The position numbers and the translations under genes are program-made. From Chitinophaga varians (GTDB lineage: Bacteria; Bacteroidota; Bacteroidia; Chitinophagales; Chitinophagaceae), in contig NZ_JABAIA010000003.1 of assembly GCF_012641275.1 (NCBI RefSeq), forward strand, positions 868,001 to 932,000: a stretch of DNA of 64,000 nucleotides, in the 5' to 3' direction. Under the pieces are notes generated by a model. The model worked only from the letters and a program-made list of their open reading frames with translations. It was not told the DNA's origin and made no database searches. This document shows, piece after piece, positions 13,101 through 25,100 of the stretch; the stretch's first letter is position 1; each line of letters starts with the position of its first letter.

Positions 13101-16100
13101 CGGATGAGTTTAACAACAAACGCCTGGTTGCCTACATAGTGCCCCGTACCACCTTTGACCGTGATGCCATCGTTACGCATCTGAAAGCAAGGCTGCCGGA
13201 ATATATGGTGCCGGGCATACTACAGCAGCTGGAGAAATTACCGGTCACCGTCAATGGGAAAGTAGACCGTAAAATGCTCCCGGACCCGGATGCCAATGAA
13301 CTTTCCCATAACACCTATACAGCACCCCGCAATGAAACGGAAGCTGTGCTGGCAGGTATCTGGCAGGATCTGCTGGGCATATCACAGGTAGGTATACACG
13401 ATAATTTCTTTGAGCTTGGCGGCGATTCAATTATCACCATCCAGGTGGTAAGCAGGGCTAAACGTGCCGGCTATATGCTACAGCCGCGGGACCTGTTCCG
13501 CAGCCAGACGATAGCCGCATTAGGTGAGCTGTTGCAGGAAAATACGAAACAACAGGTTACTGCCGAGCAGGGACAACTGACCGGCGCCGCCGGATTGTTG
13601 CCGGTACAGCAGTGGTACTTCGATACCAACGGCCAAAGTGGTGCACATTTTAATCAGCAGTTATTGCTGGAGATATCAAAAGATATTGCTGTTGAAAAAC
13701 TGGACAAGGCCATACAACAACTGGCAGCCTACCACGATGCGCTCCGGTTCGTGTATACTCACCATGCGGCCGGCATACAACAGGAGTACGGAAATCATAT
13801 AGCCGGCCTGGAAACGGTTGACCTGACTGATTTCCCGGCAAGTGAACTGGCCACGAGGATAAATACGGTGGGCAGTCAGTACCACCGGAGCCTGGACCCC
13901 GGAGCAGGGGTATTGTTCCGTGCGTTGCTGTTTCTGACAGCACCTGGAACAGCATGTAACAGGTTGTTGCTGCTGGTACACCATTTGGCCGTGGATGGCG
14001 TTTCCTGGCGTATTCTGCTCGAAGATCTGTCATTACTACTGAATGATGATGTTCATGCTTCTCCCGAAACTATTCTGGGGCCAAAGACAAGCTCCTACCG
14101 GCAGTGGCATGACGCATTGGTGGATTATGGTCAGTCGCCGCATTTAAAGCAGCAACTTCAGTATTGGGAGGGGCTCAGGCAATTCCACACGCCGCTCAGG
14201 GTAGACAGGGAAGTGAACGGGCCTGTAACCATGCAGGATACCGGTACCTGCGAGGTCCGTCTGGATGCCGTGCAAACGAGGAACCTGTTACAGGAAGTGC
14301 CTCGTGCCTACCATACAGACATTAATGATATTCTGCTGGCCGCACTCGCCGCTACGGCATGTGACTGGAACAGGAGCCGCAGCGTCATTATCGGACTGGA
14401 AGGCCATGGGCGTGAAGATATTATCTCCGGTATTGATACCAGCCGCACAGTAGGTTGGTTCACCAGTATGTATCCTGTGTTGTTACAGCCTGACAGTACA
14501 TCGGATGTTGCTTCCCTTGTAAAATCAGTGAAGGAGCAGCTGCGGAAGGTGGAGGATAACGGCGTCGGATATATGGTGTTGAAATATATCAACCGTGCAG
14601 ATAATCTGCAGGGAAAAGACCCGTGGGAGATCGGCTTTAATTACCTGGGGCAATCAGATAACCTGGTGAAGGAGTCCGGGTATATCAGGATGGCCAAAGA
14701 ATCCGGCGGTGATGCTGTAGGAGAAGGGTTTATTCTTCATGATAAAATATTTATCAATGGCGCCGTGCAGAACGGAGAACTGATACTGCACTGGGGATAT
14801 AGCAGCCTGCACTATGATGCCGCTACGATCACCGCACTGGCAGACGCCTATCTGGCGACTCTCAGGGCCATCATCAATCACTGCCTTGCGCAGGCGCATG
14901 CGTTCACCCCATCTGACTACGGCCTGGAGCGCTGGGTGGATCACAGGGAACTGGACAGTTTCCTGGACGCCGATTACAACGGAACTCCCAGAAGAAGCCA
15001 GGTGGCTGCTTTATACCGCCTCAGCGGCTTACAGGAAGGAATGCTGTTCCATAGTTTGTATGATGAAAAGGCGGGGACTTATATAGAGCAGTTTAAATGC
15101 ACGTTGGAAAATGTAAACGAAGATGTATTCCTGCAATGCTGGAAATATCTGCTGCAACGTCACACCATCCTGCGCAGCGCTTTTTATTATGATGCGTTCA
15201 ATGTGCCGGTACAGTGTGTGTATCACCACGTGACGCTGCCGGTGACAGTACTTGAGGGGCGACAGGCTTCGCAGTTGCGGGCTATTGAAGAAGCTGATCT
15301 GCGGCAGGGATTCGATCTCGGCATTGCGCCACTGATGCGGATTACGCTTGTCCGCCTCGGTGAAGGCCGCTACCGTTTGTTATGGACTTCCCACCACCTG
15401 CTGCTGGATGGCTGGTCCTTCCCGGTGCTGGTACAGGAGCTGCTGGAGGTATACGGGGCTTTGCTCAATGGAGAACAGCCTGTAGTGGTACCTGAAGACA
15501 GGTATGAAGACTATATCCGTTTCATTTACCGGCAGGATAAAGCCGCTGAAGAACAATACTGGCGCAATTACATGCGGCATCAGACGGAAGGCACGTTGCT
15601 GCCTTTCATCGATGCGGCGCAGAGCACCAAAGGGATCGGTATATTCAGGGAAGCCGAAGTAAGCCTGGATGCCGCGGTCACTGCCGCGTTGTCGCGATAT
15701 GCGCAACAACAGCGTATTACTCCCAATACAGTTATGCAGGGCGTGTGGGCGTTCCTGTTATATAAGTACATCGGAAGCCGGCACGTGACATATGGCATCA
15801 CCGTGTCTGGCCGGCCGGAATCCTTGCAGGGCATAGAGCAACGGGTAGGTATGTATATCAATACAGTACCGTTGCATGTGGCGGTCAGCGGAGAGCGGGA
15901 GATCAGCGCCTGGCTGCAGGAATTGCAGGTGGACCAGCTGAACAGCAGAGAGTACCAGTATGCCCCGTTGAATGACGTGCAACGGCTCACCGGTATTACC
16001 GGGGATATGTTTGACAGCGCCCTGGCATTTCAGAACTATCCCGTGAGCGATGTGCTGGCATCACAGAACTGGGCTTTACGGATCAGCGAAGTAATGGCAG

Positions 16101-19100
16101 ACCCCATATCCAATTACCCGCTGACCATCATCGTGACAATGGGTGAAAATACCCGGTTGTCGTTCAACTATAACAGTGACCTGCTCAGTGATGATGACGC
16201 GTTCCGCATTGCGGGCCATTTTAAACAGGCATTGCTGCAAATTATTTATAAAACCGCAACGCACCTTGACGACATCAGCATATTGGCCCCTGCGGAAAAA
16301 AGCCAGCTGCTGTATGGTTTTAATGCCACTGCCGTAGATTATCCGGCCACTGCCACTATACCGGACCTTTTCAGGATACAGGCGGCACAACGGCCGGATG
16401 CCACTGCCGTGGCGTTTGAAGACACCACGCTTACCTATGCTGAGCTGGATGAACGTTCAGACGCGCTGGCCCATTATCTCCAAAGTAAGGGCGTTACTAT
16501 TGAAACACTGGTGCCGGTATGTATGCACCGCTCGCCAGACATGATGGTGGTGTTGCTGGCCATCCTGAAGGCCGGCGGCGCTTATGCGCCGATAGATCCG
16601 GACTATCCGGACGACCGTGTCAGCTATATCCTGTCTGACCTGGGAGGCCCGCTGCTGATCACTAACAACAGAAACAAGGGACGGTTCAATGCGCTGCGGC
16701 CGCAACAGGAAGTACTCTGCATAGATACGCTGACAGATTTTTCGTCACCGTCGGGTGCTCCTGCTGTTGCTATACGTGCAGATAACCTGGCGTATGTGAT
16801 GTACACGTCCGGATCTACCGGTCGCCCGAAAGGCGTGCTGGTGGAACACCGGAACGTAACAAGTTTGATATATGACCAGAACTATATCACATTTGAGCCA
16901 ACCGATGCTATCCTGTCGGCAGGATCGGTTTCCTTTGACGCCACCACCTTTGAATACTGGGGTATGTTGTTGAACGGCGGCAAGCTGGTGCTGCGCCGCG
17001 AACATGATCTGCTGGACGTGGCAGTGTTGAAAGAAGAGCTGCAAAACAAAGGAGTTACTAAAATGTTCTTCACCACCAGCTGGTTCAATCAACTGGTAGA
17101 TACCGATATCACGGTGTTTGAGGGAATGAAGGCGATACTGGTAGGAGGAGAGAAGCTGTCGGAAAAACATGCGGAGAAACTACATACGGCTTATCCTGCC
17201 ATTGCGTTGAGCAATATCTATGGACCTACAGAGAACACTACCTTCTCACTGAGCTATCGCATAGATTTGCATGGCCTGCGGGCAGTTACCCCGATAGGAG
17301 TACCGTTGAGCAACAGGACTGCGTATGTGCTTGACCGTTTGATGCAGCCGGTGCCTGTGGGGGTAACGGGAGAACTGTATGTGGGCGGCTCCGGCGTGGC
17401 GCGTGGTTATCTGAATAACGAAGAGCAGACTGCCGCGAGGTTCCTGACAGACCCGTTCCTCGAAGGAGAACGTATTTACCGGACAGGAGACCTGGCCCGC
17501 CGGGAAGCGGATGGCAATATCACCTTCATGGGCCGTGCAGATGATCAGGTGAAGATCCGTGGTCACCGCATAGAGCCCGGAGAAATAGAAAGTGTACTGC
17601 ATCAGTGCCCGTTGGTGAAACAGGCTTTTGTAATGGCTGTTTCAGATGCGGTGCATCAGCATAAACACCTGGCAGCATACATCGTTCCCCAGCACACATT
17701 TGACAGGGCGAGCATCCTGGAATACCTTAAAGAACACCTTCCGGACTATATGGTGCCATCTTTCCTCATAGAGATGGAGTCCCTGCCACTGAATGCCAAC
17801 GGGAAAATTGATAAAAAGGCATTACCTGCACCGGAAAAAGAGACACCCGGCACTGCTTCTTTTGTGGCGCCGCGTAATGCGCTGGAAGAAGCGCTGACAG
17901 GCATCTGGCAGGAATTGCTCAGTGTGCCACAGGTAGGGATATACGATAATTTCTTTGAATTGGGTGGCGATTCCATTATTGTGATCCAGATGGTCAGCCG
18001 TATACGGCGTGCCGGCTTTGAACTGAAGGTAGGCGACATTTTTGAGAATCAGACGATTGAAAAAATTTCAGCACATTATTATTCACAGGAAGGAGCGACC
18101 AGTAACGCTGAACAGGGCACCCTGACCAGCAGTAGCGGCTTATTGCCGATACAGCAGTGGTATTTCGAAAATGTAGCCGATACGCAGATACCCTTTAACC
18201 AAAGCGTTCTGCTGGATATAGATAAGTCCATTACCGCCACAGCTCTCGACACAGCGATCAAACAGCTGCACCGGCATCATGACGCGCTGCGGTTTACCTT
18301 TAAAAAAGGCGGGCCTGCATGGGAACAGATGTACGGTACCCATGAAGGGCAGGTTATGGTAACGGATTTGCGTGATCTTTCGCCAGAAGAGCTGCCGGCA
18401 GCCATCAGGGACATACATGATAACAGCCAGTACAGTCTTGATATTACCCGGGGCATACTATGTAATGCCGTATTTATACAAACCCCTGCTGAAATAAGTG
18501 GGAACAGGTTGCTGTTAACTATTCACCACCTCGTAATAGACGGTGTGTCCTGGCGTATCCTGCTGGAGGACCTGGCGCTATTGCTGCAAGGCGGCGATAT
18601 AGGCACGAAGAGCAGTTCCTGCAGGGAATGGTACCAGGCACTTACGAATTACAGCGGCAGCAGACGGCTGCTGGACCAGCAGTCTTACTGGACACAAACC
18701 GTGAAGCGGAACATATCGTTACGTACCGATAAAACCACCGGTGCGCCGGTTACCGCAGCTGATATGAAGGGCCATACGGTCCGCCTGGATGCCCATCGTA
18801 CCAGACAGTTGTTGCAGGACGTCCCGCAGGCATATCATACAGTGATCAACGATCTGCTGCTGGCGGCGCTGGCATACACGCTGTCAGAATGGAACAACAA
18901 CGGCCAGGTGATGATAGGATTGGAAGGGCACGGCCGCGAGAATATTAATGACGCCGTAGACACCAGTCGCACGATTGGTTGGTTTACCAGCCTGTTCCCG
19001 GTACTGCTGGAAGTGGACAACAACAGCTCGTATGAACAGCTGTTGAAAGACGTGAAGGAACAGCTGCGTAAAATAGCAGATAAAGGACTTGGCTACGGTG

Positions 19101-22100
19101 TACTGAAATATATCAACAGACTGGAACCCTTGCAGGAAAAGGACCCGTGGCAGGTGGTGTTCAACTATCTGGGCCAGTCGGACAATATTGTTGAAAGGGA
19201 GAGCTTCCTGCGTATTGCAGGTGAGTCGCTGGAAACAGCTGCCGGCGGGGATTTTCCGGTACAGCATCTGTTGGCAGTGAATGCCGTGGTACAGGGCGGG
19301 GAGCTCATATTGCAATGGGGGTACAGCCGGCGTCATTTTGAAGCGGACAGTATTCATCACCTGGCAGAGAAATATTGCCGGTGCCTGGAAGCATTGATAG
19401 ATCAATGTTTATCGGTAAAAGCCCCTGTATTTACCCCCGCAGACTATGACCTGGGAGACGTTATCAGCAACAGAGAGCTGGACAGCTTCCTGGACACGCC
19501 TTACCAGGATGCCACCAGGCGCCGGTATGTGAGCGGTATGAGCAGACTTAGCAGCCTGCAGGAAGGGATGTTGTTCCATAACCTGTTCGACGAAGGCGTG
19601 GGCGCTTATATCGACCAGTTTGCCTGTGAGTTGACAGGTGTGCAGCCAGATCTGTTCCGGCAAGCCTGGAATGAAGTACTGCTCCGTCATAGTATTCTGC
19701 GTACCGCTTTTTACAGTGAAGCCTTCAGTGTCCCTGTACAATGTGTATACAACGATATTCGTATACCGGTAACAGTTATTGACTACCGGCATTTGACCGC
19801 CGGAGAGCAGGAGGATGCTGTGGCGGCCTTCAGCGCGGCAGACAGGGCCAAAGGCTTTGACTTCGCCGCACCGCCGTTAATGCGCCTCACCTTGTTGCAG
19901 CTCAGCGATGAGAAATACAGACTGCAATGGACGTTTCACCATATTCTGCTGGATGGCTGGTCCATTCCGGTATTGATGGAGGCATTGCTGCAAACCTATG
20001 AGGCGCTGGCGACCGGCAGACAGCCGGTGGCTGTGGCAGAAGACCGCTATGAGGATTATATACGTTACCTGCACCGCAGGGACAGACAGACCGAAGAAGT
20101 ATGGTGGAAGGAGTATTTATCGGGCCTCCAGGAAGGTTGCCTGTTGCCGTTTATTGGCACTACCGCAGCCAGGAATAAGGGTACCGGTGAATACAGGGAA
20201 CATGTCATCTACATGGAAAGTGCTGCTGCCGAGCGTTTCGCCCAACAGTTCCATATCACCCAGAACACCCTGATGCAGGGTTTATGGGCCTTCCTGCTGT
20301 ACCGCTATACCGGTAGCAGGCAGGTGGCCTACGGCGTGACAGTGTCCGGCCGTCCGGCTGAACTGGAAGGAGTGGAACAGCGGGTAGGACTTTACATCAA
20401 CACTCTGCCGCTGCACACGGCGATAGACGATGGGCAGGAAATTGTGCCGTGGCTGCAGGAACTTCAGGCCAAACAAACACAGGTTCGCAGTTATCAGTAC
20501 ACTTCCCTCATAGACATACAACGGTGGGCAGGCATCCCCGGTGATCTCTTTGATACGTTGCTGGTATTTGAGAACTACCCTGTGAACCATTTGCTGGCCG
20601 GACAGCCCTGGAAGCTGAAAGCAGCTAATGTAGAGATGAATGAGCAGACCAATTATCCGCTTAGTATGGCCATCTCCACCGGTGAAAAGATAACAGTACG
20701 CTTCAGTTATAATGCCTCCCTGCTGGACGATAGCTATGTAAATGCCATTGCAGGCCATTTTGAACAGGTGTTTGCACAAATAGTAACGCAGGAGGCAAGT
20801 CACATCGGCGCATTGAACTGTATCACCCCGTCAGAAAAAATACAACTCACTGACACGTTCAACGATACAATAAAAGATTACCCGGCAGACAGCAACCTGG
20901 TAGAGCTGGTGCGCAAGCAGGCTGTCGCCAGGCCTGACGCCATTGCGGTAATAATGGATGGGCAACGCCTGTCATATGCTCAGCTGGAAGAGCAGTCCAA
21001 CCGCTTGGCTCATTACCTGCGCGAACTGGGGGTTACAACAGATACGCTGGTACCGATATGCCTGGAACGTTCACCGGAAATGATCATTTCCATACTGGGC
21101 ATTATGAAGGCGGGCGGTGCTTACGTGCCTATGGATATCGATTACCCTGCTGACAGGATACAGTATATCCTGGACGATACCACTGCCGGGATAGTGATAA
21201 CCAGTAAAAACGGGAAACATAATATTCCCGGAGGGCTCCCGGTTATCTTTATAGATGCTGACGGAGAGAAGATCAGCGGATATCCTGCGGGACCGCTGCC
21301 ACATACGGTAGCTCCGCATGACCTGGCGTATGTTATTTATACTTCGGGGTCTACCGGCCGCCCCAAAGGCGTTATGGTAGAACATGCAGGCATGCTTAAT
21401 CACCTCTATGCCAAAATAAATGACCTGCAGATTACTGATACATCGGTGGTCGCTTACACCGCTTCACCCACATTCGATATTTCTGTCTGGCAAATGATGT
21501 CGGCATTGCTGACAGGCGGCGCTACCGCCATCTACAACGAGGAAACAGTATTACAGCCAACGACGCTGCTGCAGTCAATTGACCGCGACGGAGTAACTAT
21601 ATGGGAAGTGGTGCCGTCTTACCTCGGAGCACTGCTGCAGGAGCAGGCCACGGCCGCATTGCAACAACTGCAATACCTGCTGGTGACCGGGGAAGTACTG
21701 CCACGGCATATACTGGCGCAGTGGTTCGAGCATCCGCTGTATGGGCATATTCCGGTTGTAAATGCCTATGGACCTACAGAAGCGTCCGATGATATTTGCC
21801 ATCATATTATGCATCAGACACCGGAGAGCCTGAATGTGCCACTCGGTAAGCCTTTGCAGAATATGCATATATACATACTGGACTACCAGAACAACTTATG
21901 CCCTGTAGGTGTGCCGGGAGAGATATGCGTGTCCGGCATTTGCGTGGCACGTGGTTATCTCAACCAGGCTTCGTTGACGGCCAGACGTTTTGTGGCGGAC
22001 CCCTTCCGTCCGGGCGTGCGGATGTACCGTACCGGAGACGTTGGCCGCTGGCTGCCTGACGGTACTGTTGAATACAGGGGCCGTGCTGATGATCAGGTGA

Positions 22101-25100
22101 AAGTAAGAGGATATCGTATTGAGCTGGGTGAAATCGAAAATGTATTACAGCAATATCCCGGTATCAAACAAGCCGTGGTGCTGGTGAAGGATACGGCCAC
22201 CGGCAAACAGCTGGTCGGCTACATCGTCTGCCACAGCACATTTGACAGAGATGGCGTTTCCGCTTATCTTAAAGCACAGCTGCCTGCATATATGGTACCT
22301 GCTATTTGGATAGCGTTGGACAGTTTCCCGCTTACTGCCAATGGCAAAATAGACAAACAGGCATTACCTGCTCCCGATGCATCCTGGCGGGCTGACAACT
22401 ACATAGCCCCCCGCAATGAAAGAGAACGGTTGCTGGCAGGCATTTGGAGCGAGTTGCTGAACATTGAGGCCGTGGGCATCCACGACAACTTCTTTGAGAT
22501 CGGCGGACATTCCCTGCTGGCCATGCGCCTGACAGCTGCCCTGCGGAAATATGAACAGCTGGACATCCCCGTCAGACAGATATTCGAACATCCCACTATT
22601 GCCGGGCTCTCCGTGTATATGGCCGGATTGACAAAAGAAACGTTGCCGCCGGTAACGAAGACGCCGGCCTACCCGCAGCACCTCCCGCTTTCGTATAGCC
22701 AGGAACGTTTATGGTTCATTGACCAGCTTGAAGGAAGCGTGCAGTACCACATGCCCGCCATCCTGCGCATGGAAGGGGTATTGGACAGGAAGGCGCTGTG
22801 GAATGCCTTGCAGACGATTGTCAATCGCCACGAGGTGTTACGCACGGTCATCCGCACATCCGGCGGGCAGCCTTATCAGCACATCCTTGAGAAAGATAAA
22901 TGGGACTGGACGGTCATCACCGGCGATTATGACGTGGACGCACTGATACGCGTGCCGTTCAACCTGTCGGCTGATTATATGTTGCGCGCCCACCTGGTAC
23001 AGGAAGGGAAAGAAACACACATACTGGTGTTGACGCTGCATCATATTGCCGCAGATGGTTGGTCTGTAAGGGTCATCGTAAATGAATTGACAGCTTTGTA
23101 CAAGGCATATAGCGCGGCAGAAAAACCATTACTGCCGGCATTGGAAGTCCAGTACGCAGATTACGCCATCTGGCAACGCAACTATGTCTCTGGTAAAGTA
23201 CTGGAAAGAAAACTTGATTACTGGAAAGGTAAATTAACCGGAACTACGCCGCTCCAGCTGTCAACAGATTATCCCTATCCCGCGGTACAGACGGGCAGGG
23301 GGGCCTCCAGCCATTTTCATCTCAGCAAGGAGATGGCTGATGCATTGCAGGGTTTTTCACAGCAACAGGGTGTTACGCTCTTTATGACATTGCTCGCCGC
23401 TTTCAAGGTGTTGTTATATCATTACAGCGGACAGGAGGATATATGTGTAGGCACTCCTGTAGCCGACAGAACGCAACTGGAAACAGAAAACCTGATCGGC
23501 TTTTTTGTGAACACACTGGCACTCAGAAGCAACCTGGCGCATAACCCGGCTTTCACGGAGCTGCTGCAACAAGTGAAGCAAACCACTTTGGATGCCTATG
23601 ATCACCAGGACGCACCTTTTGAGAAAGTGGTGGAAGTGGCCGTAAAAGAGCATGACAGGAGCCGCAGCCCTCTCTTCCAGGTGATGATGGCGTTACAGAA
23701 CATGCCGGAAGCGTCTATACTGGAGCTGGAAGACCTCCGCCTTTTACCGGTGAGCGCTGAACAGACCACCTCCAGGTTTGACCTTACATTTATCTTGTCT
23801 GTAACATCACAGGGGCTGGAAGGTAATATTGAATACAGTACCGACCTCTTTAACGGTAATACGATCAACCGCATGGCAGCTCATTTTGAGCAATTGTTGA
23901 CAGATATCCTCAGGGCGCCTGCAACGCCGGTAGCTTTGTTGTCCGTATTGTCGCCGACGGAAACGCATACCATAACAGTTGACTTTAATGATATACCTGC
24001 CAGTTATACTTTAGAGCCGGACAAAACGGCCATGGACCTCTTTGCTGCATGCGTAGCGAACGCGCCGGATGCACCGGCCGTGCTGCAAGGAGATAGCATG
24101 CTGACATATAAAGCGCTGGATGAGCGGTCTTCACAGCTTGCCCGTTACCTGCAGGATAAAGGAGTGGCAGCAGAAACTTTAGTGCCGGTATTTATTAACC
24201 GTACACCGGAAATGATCATCGCGGTCATGGGCATTCTGAAAGCTGGCGGAGCTTTTGTGCCTGTTGATCCGGAATATCCTGCGGAGCGTGTTCAGTATAT
24301 GTTGTCCGATACAGGGGCTACATTACTGATAAGCAACCGCGCTACCATACAGCGTTTGCAGGTGGAACAGCAGCCGGATGTTATCCTGCTGGATGATGAA
24401 CAGCATATTATTGATGCTTATCCTCTCACCCAACCTGCTACCTGCCCTTCCCCAGATCAACTGGCTTACGTGATCTACACGTCCGGTTCCACTGGTCGCC
24501 CCAAAGGGGTCATGGTAGAGCACAGAGGCGTATATAACCTCGTGCAGAGCCAACGGGACGCACTGCATTTACGCCCTGGCATGAGGTCATTACAGTTTGC
24601 TTCTTTCAGCTTTGATGCGGCCTGTTATGAGATATTCAACACCCTGACGAGCGGAGGTACGCTGGTATTGCCAGAGGAAGAAGACCTGTTGTCAGTCGCG
24701 CGTTTCGCTTCATTACTGGAACGGCAGCACGTGGAACTGGTGACGTTGCCGCCTTCTTATCAGCGCGTTGTAAAAGATGTGCTCGGACCGGTGAAAACGG
24801 TGGTGTCCGCAGGTGAAGCCTTGCGGGTGGAAGACGCCCGTCATATGATGAAAAAGGGTGTCCGCGTGGTGAATGCCTATGGACCGACTGAGAATACCGT
24901 GTGTTCTACGCTCACCGGCGACCCGGTACGACCGGATAACACGGTGGTGATAGGACGGCCTGTTGCCAATGTGCAGGTATATGTTCTTAATGCCTGGGGT
25001 GGTCTGTGCCCGATAGGTGTAAAAGGAGAGATATGCGTATCCGGCCCGGGCCTGGCGCGCGGCTACCTGCACCGTCCTGACCTCACAGCAGCCGGTTTTG

